Positions 1 to 11,388 of a DNA stretch of 64,000 nt are shown in pieces. Each line of letters starts with the position of its first letter. The stretch's first letter is position 1. Position numbers and translations under genes: made by a program. This DNA comes from Rhabditoides inermis. Taxonomy: Eukaryota; Nematoda; Chromadorea; Rhabditida; Rhabditidae. The stretch is taken from assembly GCA_963966185.1 (NCBI GenBank), contig CAWZYM010000114.1, positions 982,501-1,046,500 on the forward strand, in the 5' to 3' direction. The notes under the pieces are model-generated. The model was not told the origin of the DNA and made no database searches. It was given only the letters and a program-made list of their open reading frames with translations.

Positions 1-1870
1 AATCTTCGAAACACTCGTCGCTACAAATTCGCCCAACGATTTTTTGTCTCTCGCTCCACTCTCCTCTCCGCGAGATAGACTCGGACCTGGGTCTGGTCGA
101 ACTCGTCCGCCCATCAAATGAAGTATGGGCGTCGACTAAAAACGGCATAAGAAACTGATCTGAAAGTATGAATCTTCGAAACACTCGTCGCTACAAATTC
201 GCCCGACGATTTTCTCTCTCTCGCTCCACTCTTCTCTCCGCGAGATCGACTCGGACCTCGGTCTGGTCGAACTCGTCCGCCCATCAAATGAACTATGGGC
301 GTCGACTAAAAACGGCATAAGAAACTGATCTGAAAGTATGAATCTTCGAAACACTCGTCGCTACAAATTCGCCCAACGATTTTTTGTCTCTCGCTCCACT
401 CTCCTCTCCGCGAGATAGACTCGGACCTGGGTCTGGTCGAACTCGTCCGCCCATCAAATGAAGTATGGGCGTCGACTAAAAACGGCATAAGAAACTGATC
501 TGAAAGTATGAATCTTCGAAACACTCGTCGCTACAAATTCGCCCAACGATTTTTTGTCTCTCGCTCCACTCTCCTCTCCGCGAGATAGACTCGGACCTGG
601 GTCTGGTCGAACTCGTCCGCCCATCAAATGAAGTATGGGCGTCGACTAAAAACGGCATAAGAAACTGATCTGAAAGTATGAATCTTCGAAACACTCGTCG
701 CTACAAATTCGCCCGACGATTTTCTCTCTCTCGCTCCACTCTTCTCTCCGCGAGATCGACTCGGACCTCGGTCTGGTCGAACTCGTCCGCCCATCAAATG
801 AACTATGGGCGTCGACTAAAAACGGCATAAGAAACTGATCTGAAAGTATGAATCTTCGAAACACTCGTCGCTACAAATTCGCCCAACGATTTTTTGTCTC
901 TCGCTCCACTCTCCTCTCCGCGAGATAGACTCGGACCTGGGTCTGGTCGAACTCGTCCGCCCATCAAATGAAGTATGGGCGTCGACTAAAAACGGCATAA
1001 GAAACTGATCTGAAAGTATGAATCTTCGAAACACTCGTCGCTACAAATTCGCCCAACGATTTTTTGTCTCTCGCTCCACTCTCCTCTCCGCGAGATAGAC
1101 TCGGACCTGGGTCTGGTCGAACTCGTCCGCCCATCAAATGAAGTATGGGCGTCGACTAAAAACGGCCAAAGAAACTGATCTGAAAGTATGAATCTTCGAA
1201 ACACTCGTCGCTACAAATTCGCCCGACGATTTTCTCTCTCTCGCTCCACTCTTCTCTCCGCGAGATCGACTCGGACCTCGGTCTGGTCGAACTCGTCCGC
1301 CCATCAAATGAACTATGGGCGTCGACTAAAAACGGCATAAGAAACTGATCTGAAAGTATGAATCTTCGAAACACTCGTCGCTACAAATTCGCCCAACGAT
1401 TTTTTGTCTCTCGCTCCACTCTCCTCTCCGCGAGATAGACTCGGACCTGGGTCTGGTCGAACTCGTCCGCCCATCAAATGAAGTATGGGCGTCGACTAAA
1501 AACGGCATAAGAAACTGATCTGAAAGTATGAATCTTCGAAACACTCGTCGCTACAAATTCGCCCAACGATTTTTTGTCTCTCGCTCCACTCTCCTCTCCG
1601 CGAGATAGACTCGGACCTGGGTCTGGTCGAACTCGTCCGCCCATCAAATGAAGTATGGGCGTCGACTAAAAACGGCATAAGAAACTGATCTGAAAGTATG
1701 AATCTTCGAAACACTCGTCGCTACAAATTCGCCCAACGATTTTTTGTCTCTCGCTCCACTCTCCTCTCCGCGAGATAGACTCGGACCTGGGTCTGGTCGA
1801 ACTCGTCCGCCCATCAAATGAAGTATGGGCGTCGACTAAAAACGGCATAAGAAACTGATCTGAAAGTATG
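1..1870. repeat. 510-bp trimer higher-order repeat (B-A-A)
   Basis: Eleven 170-bp monomers in the order A-B-A-A-B-A-A-B-A-A-A. Type A has A at position 35, TTTTTGTCTC at 41-50, ATAG at 75-78, ACCTGG at 85-90 and AAGTATGGG at 121-129. Type B has G at 35, TTTCTCTCTC, CTTCTCTCCG, ATCG, ACCTCG and AACTATGGG. Complete trimers lie at 171-680, 681-1190 and 1191-1700. By inspection they are identical apart from a two-base change at 1167-1168 (AT to CA). The ACCTGG variant is not seen anywhere to the right, so this is a locally amplified subfamily that continues beyond the left edge. Confidence 0.93.
4..20 (+). other. Conserved CENP-B-box-like 17-mer in the monomer (weak match)
   Basis: Shown for the first monomer; it recurs in nearly every copy. 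The segment CTTCGAAACACTCGTCG fits the mammalian CENP-B box pattern NTTCGNNNNANNCGGGN at seven of the nine fixed bases: TTCG, the central A, and the following CG match, while the last two G are T and C. It lies in one of the least variable parts of the monomer. A 7-of-9 match is expected by chance about once in two monomers of this size when both strands are scanned, and a second 7-of-9 match exists on the minus strand around positions 85-101. Binding of a CENP-B-like or pogo-type protein is therefore only a possibility. Confidence 0.25.
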
Positions 1871-2550
1871 AATCTTCGAAACACTCGTCGCTACAAATTC
1901 GCCCAACGATTTTTTGTCTCTCGCTCCACTCTCCTCTTCACGAGATCGACTCGGACCTCGGTCTGGTCGAACTCGTCCGCCCATCAAATGAACTATGGGC
2001 GTCGACTAAAAACGGCATAAGAAACTGATCTGAAAGTATGAATCTTCGAAACACTCGTCGCTACAAATTCGCCCAACGATTTTTTGTCTCTCGCTCCACT
2101 CTCCTCTCCGCGAGATAGACTCGGACCTCGGTCTGGTCGAACTCGTCCGCCCATCAAATGAACTATGGGCGTCGACTAAAAACGGCATAAGAAACTGATC
2201 TGAAAGTATGAATCTTCGAAACACTCGTCGCTACAAATTCGCCCAACGATTTTTTGTCTCTCGCTCCACTCTCCTCTTCACGAGATCGACTCGGACCTCG
2301 GTCTGGTCGAACTCGTCCGCCCATCAAATGAACTATGGGCGTCGACTAAAAACGGCATAAGAAACTGATCTGAAAGTATGAATCTTCGAAACACTCGTCG
2401 CTACAAATTCGCCCAACGATTTTTTGTCTCTCGCTCCACTCTCCTCTCCGCGAGATAGACTCGGACCTCGGTCTGGTCGAACTCGTCCGCCCATCAAATG
2501 AACTATGGGCGTCGACTAAAAACGGCATAAGAAACTGATCTGAAAGTATG
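1871..2550. repeat. 340-bp dimer higher-order repeat, two copies
   Basis: Two copies (1871-2210 and 2211-2550) of a monomer pair. The first member has CTCCTCTTCA at 61-70 and ATCG at 75-78; the second has CTCCTCTCCG and ATAG. Both have A at position 35, ACCTCG at 85-90 and AACTATGGG at 121-129. The block is the transition between the trimer region and the 12-monomer repeat, and the second member matches the first monomers of that repeat. Confidence 0.88.
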
Positions 2551-2719
2551 AATCTTCGAAACACTCGTCGCTACAAATTCGCCCAACGATTTTTTGTCTC
2601 TCGCTCCACTCTCCTCTCCGCGAGATAGACTCGGACCTCGGTCTGGTCGAACTCGTCCGCCCATCAAATGAACTGAGGCGTCGACTAAAAACGGCATAAG
2701 AAACTGATCTGAAAGTATG
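2551..2719. repeat. 169-bp monomer with one-base deletion
   Basis: At 2671-2680 the usual AACTATGGGCG reads AACTGAGGCG, a net loss of one base with a local change. It is the first indel from the left and shifts the monomer phase from 1 mod 170 to 0 mod 170. I found no other monomer with this lesion, so it arose after, or was not copied by, the neighbouring amplifications. Confidence 0.9.
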
Positions 2720-2957
2720 AATCTTCGAAACACTCGTCGCTACAAATTCGCCCAACGATTTTTTGTCTCTCGCTCCACTCTCCTCTCCGCGAGATAGACT
2801 CGGACCTCGGTCTGGTCGAACTCGTCCGCCCATCAAATGAACTATGGGCGTCGACTAAAAACGGCATAAGAAACTGATCTGAAAGTATGAATCTTCGAAA
2901 CACTCGTCGCTACAAATTCGCCCAACGATTTTTTGTCTCTCGCTCCACTCTCCTCTT

Positions 2958-2963
2958 CACGTG
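2958..2963. other. CACGTG palindrome of the D-type monomers
   Basis: A single A-to-T change turns TTCACGAGATC into TTCACGTGATC, making the palindrome CACGTG at monomer positions 69-74. Fifteen copies were found: 2958, 3128, 3298, 4998, 5168, 5338, 7890, 11,117, 11,797, 11,966, 12,136, 14,688, 21,480, 21,650 and 24,202. None occurs to the right of 24.2 kb. CACGTG is the core E-box of many bHLH factors, but nothing here shows that it is used. Confidence 0.6.
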
Positions 2964-4589
2964 ATCGACTCGGACCTCGGTCTGGTCGAACTCGTCTGCC
3001 CATCAAATGAACTATGGGCGTCGACTAAAAACGGCATAAGAAACTGATCTGAAAGTATGAATCTTCGAAACACTCGTCGCTACAAATTCGCCCAACGATT
3101 TTTTGTCTCTCGCTCCACTCTCCTCTTCACGTGATCGACTCGGACCTCGGTCTGGTCGAACTCGTCTGCCCATCAAATGAACTATGGGCGTCGACTAAAA
3201 ACGGCATAAGAAACTGATCTGAAAGTATGAATCTTCGAAACACTCGTCGCTACAAATTCGCCCAACGATTTTTTGTCTCTCGCTCCACTCTCCTCTTCAC
3301 GTGATCGACTCGGACCTCGGTCTAGTCGAATTCGTCTGCCCATCAAATGAACTATGGGCGTCGACTAAAAACGGCATAAGAAACTGATCTGAAAGTATGA
3401 ATCTTCGAAACACTCGTCGCTACAAATTCGCCCAACGATTTTTTGTCTCTCGCTCCACTCTCCTCTTCACGAGATCGACTCGGACCTCGGTCTGGTCGAA
3501 TTCGTCTGCCCATCAAATGAACTATGGGCGTCGATTAAAAACGGCATAAGAAACTGATCTGAAAGTATGAATCTTCGAAACACTCGTCGCTACAAATTCG
3601 CCCAACGATTGTTTGTCTCTCGCTCCACTCTCCTCTTCACGAGATCGACTCGGACCAAAGTCTGGTCGAACTCGTCCGCCCATCGAATGAAGTATGGGCG
3701 TCGACTAAAAACGGCATAAGAAACTAATCTGAAAGTATGAATCTTCGAAACACTCGTCGCTACAAATTCGCCCGACGATTTTCTCTCTCTCGCTCCACCC
3801 TCCTCTTCACGAGATCGACTCGGACCAAGGTCTGGTCGAACTCGTCCGCCCATCGAATGAAGTATGGGCGTCGACTAAAAACGGCATAAGAAACTAATCT
3901 GAAAGTATGAATCTTCGAAACACTCGTCGCTACAAATTCGCCCGACGATTTTCTCTCTCTCGCTCCACTCTCCTCTTCACGAGATCGACTCGGACCTCGG
4001 TCTGGTCGAATTCGTCTGCCCATCAAATGAACTATGGGCGTCGACTAAAAACGGCATAAGAAACTGATCTGAAAGTATGAATCTTCGAAACACTCGTCGC
4101 TACAAATTCGCCCAACGATTGTTTGTCTCTCGCTCCACTCTCCTCTTCACGAGATCGACTCGGACCAAAGTCTGGTCGAACTCGTCCGCCCATCGAATGA
4201 AGTATGGGCGTCGACTAAAAACGGCATAAGAAACTAATCTGAAAGTATGAATCTTCGAAACACTCGTCGCTACAAATTCGCCCGACGGTTTTCTCTCTCT
4301 CGCTCCACCCTCCTCTTCACGAGATCGACTCGGACCAAGGTCTGGTCGAACTCGTCCGCCAATCGAATGAAGTATGGGCGTCGACTAAAAACGGCATAAG
4401 AAACTAATCTGAAAGTATGAATCTTCGGAACACTCGTCGCTACAAATTCGCCCGACGATTTTCTCTCTCTCGCTCCACTCTCCTCTTCACGAGATCGACT
4501 CGGACCAAGGTCTGGTCGAACTCGTCCGCCCATCGAATGAAGTATGGGCGTCGACTAAAAACGGCATAAGAAACTAATCTGAAAGTATG

Positions 4590-6629
4590 AATCTTCGAAA
4601 CACTCGTCGCTACAAATTCGCCCAACGATTTTTTGTCTCTCGCTCCACTCTCCTCTCCGCGAGATAGACTCGGACCTCGGTCTGGTCGAACTCGTCCGCC
4701 CATCAAATGAACTATGGGCGTCGACTAAAAACGGCATAAGAAACTGATCTGAAAGTATGAATCTTCGAAACACTCGTCGCTACAAATTCGCCCAACGATT
4801 TTTTGTCTCTCGCTCCACTCTCCTCTCCGCGAGATAGACTCGGACCTCGGTCTGGTCGAACTCGTCCGCCCATCAAATGAACTATGGGCGTCGACTAAAA
4901 ACGGCATAAGAAACTGATCTGAAAGTATGAATCTTCGAAACACTCGTCGCTACAAATTCGCCCAACGATTTTTTGTCTCTCGCTCCACTCTCCTCTTCAC
5001 GTGATCGACTCGGACCTCGGTCTGGTCGAACTCGTCTGCCCATCAAATGAACTATGGGCGTCGACTAAAAACGGCATAAGAAACTGATCTGAAAGTATGA
5101 ATCTTCGAAACACTCGTCGCTACAAATTCGCCCAACGATTTTTTGTCTCTCGCTCCACTCTCCTCTTCACGTGATCGACTCGGACCTCGGTCTGGTCGAA
5201 CTCGTCTGCCCATCAAATGAACTATGGGCGTCGACTAAAAACGGCATAAGAAACTGATCTGAAAGTATGAATCTTCGAAACACTCGTCGCTACAAATTCG
5301 CCCAACGATTTTTTGTCTCTCGCTCCACTCTCCTCTTCACGTGATCGACTCGGACCTCGGTCTAGTCGAATTCGTCTGCCCATCAAATGAACTATGGGCG
5401 TCGACTAAAAACGGCATAAGAAACTGATCTGAAAGTATGAATCTTCGAAACACTCGTCGCTACAAATTCGCCCAACGATTTTTTGTCTCTCGCTCCACTC
5501 TCCTCTTCACGAGATCGACTCGGACCTCGGTCTGGTCGAATTCGTCTGCCCATCAAATGAACTATGGGCGTCGACTAAAAACGGCATAAGAAACTGATCT
5601 GAAAGTATGAATCTTCGAAACACTCGTCGCTACAAATTCGCCCAACGATTGTTTGTCTCTCGCTCCACTCTCCTCTTCACGAGATCGACTCGGACCAAAG
5701 TCTGGTCGAACTCGTCCGCCCATCGAATGAAGTATGGGCGTCGACTAAAAATGGCATAAGAAACTAATCTGAAAGTATGAATCTTCGAAACACTCGTCGC
5801 TACAAATTCGCCCGACGATTTTCTCTCTCTCGCTCCACCCTCCTCTTCACGAGATCGACTCGGACCAAGGTCTGGTCGAACTCGTCCGCCCATCGAATGA
5901 AGTATGGGCGTCGACTAAAAACGGCATAAGAAACTAATCTGAAAGTATGAATCTTCGAAACACTCGTCGCTACAAATTCGCCCGACGATTTTCTCTCTCT
6001 CGCTCCACTCTCCTCTTCACGAGATCGACTCGGACCTCGGTCTGGTCGAATTCGTCTGCCCATCAAATGAACTATGGGCGTCGACTAAAAACGGCATAAG
6101 AAACTGATCTGAAAGTATGAATCTTCGAAACACTCGTCGCTACAAATTCGCCCAACGATTGTTTGTCTCTCGCTCCACTCTCCTCTTCACGAGATCGACT
6201 CGGACCAAAGTCTGGTCGAACTCGTCCGCCCATCGAATGAAGTATGGGCGTCGACTAAAAACGGCATAAGAAACTAATCTGAAAGTATGAATCTTCGAAA
6301 CACTCGTCGCTACAAATTCGCCCGACGGTTTTCTCTCTCTCGCTCCACCCTCCTCTTCACGAGATCGACTCGGACCAAGGTCTGGTCGAACTCGTCCGCC
6401 AATCGAATGAAGTATGGGCGTCGACTAAAAACGGCATAAGAAACTAATCTGAAAGTATGAATCTTCGGAACACTCGTCGCTACAAATTCGCCCGACGATT
6501 TTCTCTCTCTCGCTCCACTCTCCTCTTCACGAGATCGACTCGGACCAAGGTCTGGTCGAACTCGTCCGCCCATCGAATGAAGTATGGGCGTCGACTAAAA
6601 ACGGCATAAGAAACTAATCTGAAAGTATG
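4590..6629. repeat. 12-monomer (2040-bp) HOR, copy 2
   Basis: Same monomer order as 2551-4589, spaced by 2,040 bp. Rare markers GACGGTTTT, GCCAATCG and CTTCGGAAC are all shared with copy 1. Differences seen include GACTAAA instead of GATTAAA in the sixth monomer (around 5575) and AATGGCATAA at 5750-5759. It is also the left end of a longer segment (4590-10,899) that is repeated at 11,389-17,697. Confidence 0.92.
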
Positions 6630-6798
6630 AATCTTCGAAACACTCGTCGCTACAAATTCGCCGACGATTTTCTCTCTCTCGCTCCACTCTTCTCTCCGCG
6701 AGATCGACTCGGACCTCGGTGTGGTCGAACTCGTCCGCCCATCAAATGAACTATGGGCGTCGACTAAAAATGGCATCAGAATTTGATCTGAAAGTATG
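6630..6798. repeat. 169-bp marker monomer P (first of 17)
   Basis: The usual TTCGCCCGACG reads TTCGCCGACG, losing one C at 31-34. The deletion always travels with TTTCTCTCTC, CTTCTCTCCG, ATCG, ACCTCGGTGTGG and AATGGCATCA. Copies start at 6630, 8162, 8841, 10,880, 13,428, 14,960, 15,639, 20,054, 22,942, 24,474, 25,153, 29,568, 31,267, 33,136, 35,515, 37,554 and 44,527. Monomers at 44,017, 53,200, 57,280 and 62,213 carry the same variants without the deletion and may represent its parent type. This first copy also has AATTTGATC near its end, shared with 13,428 and 22,942. Confidence 0.93.
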
Positions 6799-6968
6799 AA
6801 TCTTCGAAACACTCGTCGCTACAAATTCGCCCGACGATTTTTTGTCTCTCGCTCCACTCTCCTCTCCGCGAGATAGACTCGGACCTCGGTCTGGTCGAAC
6901 TCGTCCGCCCATCAAATGAACTACGGGCGTCGACTAAAAACGGCATAAGAAACTAATCTGAAAGTATG

Positions 6969-7137
6969 AATCTTCGAAACACTCGTCGCTACAAATTCGC
7001 CCGACGATTTTTTGTCTCTCGCTCCACTCTCCTCTCCGCGAGATAGACTCGGACATCGGTCTGGTCGAACTCGTCCGCCCATCAAATGAACTATGGGCGT
7101 CGACTAAAAACGGCATAAGAAACCAATCTAAAGTATG
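6969..7137. repeat. 169-bp monomer with TCTAAAG deletion
   Basis: The usual ATCTGAAAG at the monomer end reads ATCTAAAG, one base short. The same lesion is in 13,767-13,935 and 23,281-23,449, always directly before the (CT)6 monomer. The copy here also has ACCAATC where the other two have ACTAATC. Confidence 0.9.
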
Positions 7138-7311
7138 AATCTTCGAAACACTCGTCGCTACAAATTCGCCCGACGATTTTCTCTCTCTCTCTCGCTCCAC
7201 TCTTCTCTCCGCGAGATCGACTCGGACCTCGGTCTGGTCGAACTCGTCCGCCCATCAAATGAACTATGGGCGTCGACTAAAAATGGCATAAGAAACTGAT
7301 CTGAAAGTATG
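7138..7311. repeat. 174-bp monomer with (CT)6 run
   Basis: The CT run following GATTTT has six CT units (7181-7192) rather than four, adding 4 bp. The same expanded monomer is at 13,936-14,109, 23,450-23,623 and 61,530-61,703. In all four it has CTTCTCTCCG, ATCG, ACCTCG and AATGGCATAA, and is followed by a CTTCAAAAC monomer. Slippage in the CT tract is the simplest origin; the copies then spread by duplication. Confidence 0.92.
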
Positions 7312-10300
7312 AATCTTCAAAACACTCGTCGCTACAAATTCGCCCGACGATTTTTTGTCTCTCGCTCCACTCTCCTCTCCGCGAGATAGACTCGGGCCTC
7401 GGTCTGGTCGAACTCGTCCGCCCATCAAATTAACTATGGGCGTCGACTAAAAACGGCATAAGAAACTGATCTGAAAGTATGAATCTTCGAAACACTCGTC
7501 GCTACAAATTCGCCCGACGATTTTCTCTCTCTCGCTCCACTCTCCTCTTCACGAGATCGACTCGGACCAAGGTCTGGTCGAACTCGTCCGCCCATCGAAT
7601 GAAGTATGGGCGTCGACTAAAAACGGCATAAGAAACTGATCTGAAAGTATGAATCTTCGAAACACTCGTCGCTACAAATTCGCCCGACGATTTTCTCTCT
7701 CTCGCTCCACTCTTCTCTCCGCGAGATCGACTCGGACCAAAGTCTGGTCGAACTCGTCCGCCCATCGAATGAAGTATGGGCGTCGACTAAAAACGGCATA
7801 AGAAACTAATCTGAAAGTATGAATCTTCGAAACACTCGTCGCTACAAATTCGCCCAACGATTTTTTGTCTCTCGCTCCACTCTCCTCTTCACGTGATCGA
7901 CTCGGACCTCGGTCTAGTCGAATTCGTCTGCCCATCAAATGAACTATGGGCGTCGACTAAAAACGGCATAAGAAACTGATCTGAAAGTATGAATCTTCGA
8001 AACACTCGTCGCTACAAATTCGCCCGACGATTTTCTCTCTCTCGCTCCACCCTCCTCTTCACGAGATCGACTCGGACCAAGGTCTGGTCGAACTCGTCCG
8101 CCCATCGAATGAAGTATGGGCGTCGACTAAAAACGGCATAAGAAACTAATCTGAAAGTATGAATCTTCGAAACACTCGTCGCTACAAATTCGCCGACGAT
8201 TTTCTCTCTCTCGCTCCACTCTTCTCTCCGCGAGATCGACTCGGACCTCGGTGTGGTCGAACTCGTCCGCCCATCAAATGAACTATGGGCGTCGACTAAA
8301 AATGGCATCAGAAACTGATCTGAAAGTATGAATCTTCGAAACACTCGTCGCTACAAATTCGCCCGACGATTTTTTGTCTCTCGCTCCACTCTCCTCTCCG
8401 CGAGATAGACTCGGACATCGGTCTGGTCGAACTCGTCCGCCCATCAAATGAAGTATGGGCGTCGACTAAAAACGGCATAAGAAACTAATCTGAAAGTATG
8501 AATCTTCGAAACACTCGTCGCTACAAATTCGCCCGACGATTTTCTCTCTCTCGCTCCACCCTCCTCTTCACGAGATCGACTCGGACCAAGGTCTGGTCGA
8601 ACTCGTCCGCCCATCGAATGAAGTATGGGCGTCGACTAAAAACGGCATAAGAAACTGATCTGAAAGTATGAATCTTCGAAACACTCGTCGCTACAAATTC
8701 GCCCGACGATTTTCTCTCTCTCGCTCCACCCTCCTCTTCACGAGATCGACTCGGACCAAGGTCTGGTCGAACTCGTCCGCCCATCGAATGAAGTATGGGC
8801 GTCGACTAAAAACGGCATAAGAAACTAATCTGAAAGTATGAATCTTCGAAACACTCGTCGCTACAAATTCGCCGACGATTTTCTCTCTCTCGCTCCACTC
8901 TTCTCTCCGCGAGATCGACTCGGACCTCGGTGTGGTCGAACTCGTCCGCCCATCAAATGAACTATGGGCGTCGACTAAAAATGGCATCAGAAACTGATCT
9001 GAAAGTATGAATCTTCGAAACACTGGTCGCTACAAATTCGCCCGACGATTTTTTGTCTCTCGCTCCACTCTCCTCTCCGCGAGATAGACTCGGACCTCGG
9101 TCTGGTCGAACTCGTCCGCCCATCAAATGAACTATGGGCGTCGACTAAAAATGGCATGAGAAACTGATCTGACAGTATGAATCTTCGAAACACTCGTCGC
9201 TACAAATTCGCCCGACGATTTTTTGTCTCTCGCTCCACTCTCCTCTCCGCGAGATAGACTCGGACATCGGTCTGGTCGAACTCGTCCGCCCATCAAATGA
9301 ACTATGGGCGTCGACTGAAAACGGCATAAGAAACTAATCTGGAAGTATGAATCTTCGAAACACTCGTCGCTTTAAATTCGCCCGACGATTTTTTGTCTCT
9401 CGCTCCACTCTCCTCTCCGCGAGATAGACTCGGACCTCGGTGTGGTCGAACTCGTCCGCCCATCAAATGAACTATGGGCGTCGACTAAAAATGGCATCAG
9501 AAACTGATTTGAAAGTATGAATCTTCGAAACACTCGTCGCTACAAATTCGCCCGACGATTTTTTGTCTCTCGCTCCATTCTCCTCTCCTCGAGATCGACT
9601 CGGACCTCGGTCTGGTCGAACTCGTCCGCCCATGAAATGAACTATGGGCGTCGACTAAAAACGGCATGAGAAACTGATCTGAAAGTATGAATCTTCGAAA
9701 CACTCGTCGCTACAAATTCGCCCGACGATTTTTTGTCTCTCGCTCCACTCTCCTCTCCGCGAGATAGACTCGGACCTCGGTCTGGTCGAACTCGTCCGCC
9801 CATCAAATGAACTACGGGCGTCGACTAAAAACGGCATAAAAAACTGATCTGAAAGTATGAATCTTCGAAACACTCGTCGCTACAAATTCGCCCGACGATT
9901 TTTTGTCTCTCGCTCCACTCTCCTCTCCGCGAGATAGACTCGGACCTCGGTCTGGTCGAACTCGTCCGCCCATCAAATGAACTATGGGCGTCGACTGAAA
10001 ACGGCATAAGAAACTGATCTGAAAGTATGAATCTTCGAAACACTCGTCGCTACAAATTCGCCCGACGATTTTCTCTCTCTCGCTCCACTCTCCTCTTCAC
10101 GAGATCGACTCGGACCAAGGTCTGGTCGAACTCGTCCGCCCATCGAATGAAGTATGGGCGTCGACTAAAAACGGCATAAGAAACTGATCTGAAAGTATGA
10201 ATCTTCGAAACACTCGTCGCTACAAATTCGCCCGACGATTTTCTCTCTCTCGCTCCACTCTCCTCTTCACGAGATCGACTCGGACCAAGGTCTGGTCGAA

Positions 10301-10899
10301 CTCGTCCGCCCATCGAATGAAGTATGGGCGTCGACTAAAAACGGCATAAGAAACTGATCTGAAAGTATGAATCTTCGAAACACTCGTCGCTACAAATTCG
10401 CCCGACGATTTTCTCTCTCTCGCTCCACTCTCCTCTTCACGAGATCGACTCGGACCAAGGTCTGGTCGAACTCGTCCGCCCATCGAATGAAGTATGGGCG
10501 TCGACTAAAAACGGCATAAGAAACTGATCTGAAAGTATGAATCTTCGAAACACTCGTCGCTACAAATTCGCCCGACGATTTTCTCTCTCTCGCTCCACTC
10601 TTCTCTCCGCGAGATCGACTCGGACCAAAGTCTGGTCGAACTCGTCCGCCCATCGAATGAAGTATGGGCGTCGACTAAAAACGGCATAAGAAACTAATCT
10701 GAAAGTATGAATCTTCGAAACACTCGTCGCTACAAATTCGCCCGACGATTTTCTCTCTCTCGCTCCACCCTCCTGTTCACGAGATCGACTCGGACCAAGG
10801 TCTGGTCGAACTCGTCCGCCCATCGAATGAAGTATGGGCGTCGACTAAAAACGGCATAAGAAACTAATCTGAAAGTATGAATCTTCGAAACACTCGTCG

Positions 10900-11388
10900 C
10901 TACAAATTCGCCGACGATTTTCTCTCTCTCGCTCCACTCTTCTCTCCGCGAGATCGACTCGGACCTCGGTGTGGTCGAACTCGTCCGCCCATCAAATGAA
11001 CTATGGGCGTCGACTAAAAATGGCATCAGAAACTGATCTGAAAGTATGAATCTTCGAAACACTCGTCGCTACAAATTCGCCCAACGATTTTTTGTCTCTC
11101 GCTCCACTCTCCTCTTCACGTGATCGACTCGGACCTCGGTCTAGTCGAATTCGTCTGCCCATCAAATGAACTATGGGCGTCGACTAAAAACGGCATAAGA
11201 AACTGATCTGAAAGTATGAATCTTCGAAACACTCGTCGCTACAGATTCGCCCAACGATTTTTTGTCTCTCGCTCCACTCTCCTCTCCGCGAGATAGACTC
11301 GGACCTCGGTCTGGTCGAACTCGTCCGCCCATCAAATGAACTATGGGCGTCGACTAAAAACGGCATAAGAAACTGATCTGAAAGTATG
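10900..11388. repeat. Linker monomers between the two 6.8-kb copies
   Basis: Most of a P monomer (from 10,880), a CACGTG/GAATTC monomer (11,049) and an ATAG/ACCTCG monomer (11,219, with ACAGATTC) join the end of the first 6.8-kb copy to the start of the second. The P-to-CACGTG order is found only here in the window, so it marks a recombination joint between monomer lineages. Confidence 0.75.

Larger units (their letters stand above)
2551..4589. repeat. 12-monomer (about 2040-bp) HOR, copy 1
   Basis: Twelve distinct monomers in fixed order: two ATAG/ACCTCG monomers; two with CACGTG at 69-74 and a TCGTCTGC tail; one with CACGTG and GTCTAGTCGAATTC; one with ATTCGTCTGC and GATTAAA (3400-3569); a TGTTTGTCTC/ACCAAA monomer (3570); a CACCCTC/ACCAAG monomer (3740); a CTC-type ACCTCG/ATTCGTC monomer (3910); a second TGTTTGTCTC monomer (4080); one with GACGGTTTT and GCCAATCG (4250); and one with CTTCGGAAC (4420). 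Copy 1 is 2,039 bp because its first monomer lacks one base. Confidence 0.92.
6630..10899. repeat. Mixed-monomer block, copy 1
   Basis: About 25 monomers in a non-periodic order. Landmarks are four P monomers (6630, 8162, 8841, 10,880), a 169-bp TCTAAAG monomer at 6969, a (CT)6 monomer at 7138, a CTTCAAAAC monomer at 7312, a CACGTG monomer at 7822, a TTTAAA monomer at 9350, a CTCGAG monomer at 9520, and three nearly identical CTC-type/ACCAAG monomers at 10,030, 10,200 and 10,370. The same order returns at 13,428-17,697 with a spacing of 6,798 bp, and part of it at 22,942-27,211. Confidence 0.9.

Noticed and set aside
41..46. T-run as a transcription terminator
   Set aside because: It is present in most monomers without a stem-loop upstream and without any transcription unit.
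76..100. Short inverted repeats such as CGAG-ATCGA-CTCG and GACC-TC-GGTC
   Set aside because: Arms are only 4-5 bp and are disrupted in the ATAG, ACATCG and ACCAAA variants, so no conserved hairpin is supported.
85..101. Second CENP-B-box-like match on the minus strand
   Set aside because: It also matches 7 of 9 fixed bases but lies across the most variable part of the monomer and lacks the central A, showing that such matches arise by chance here.
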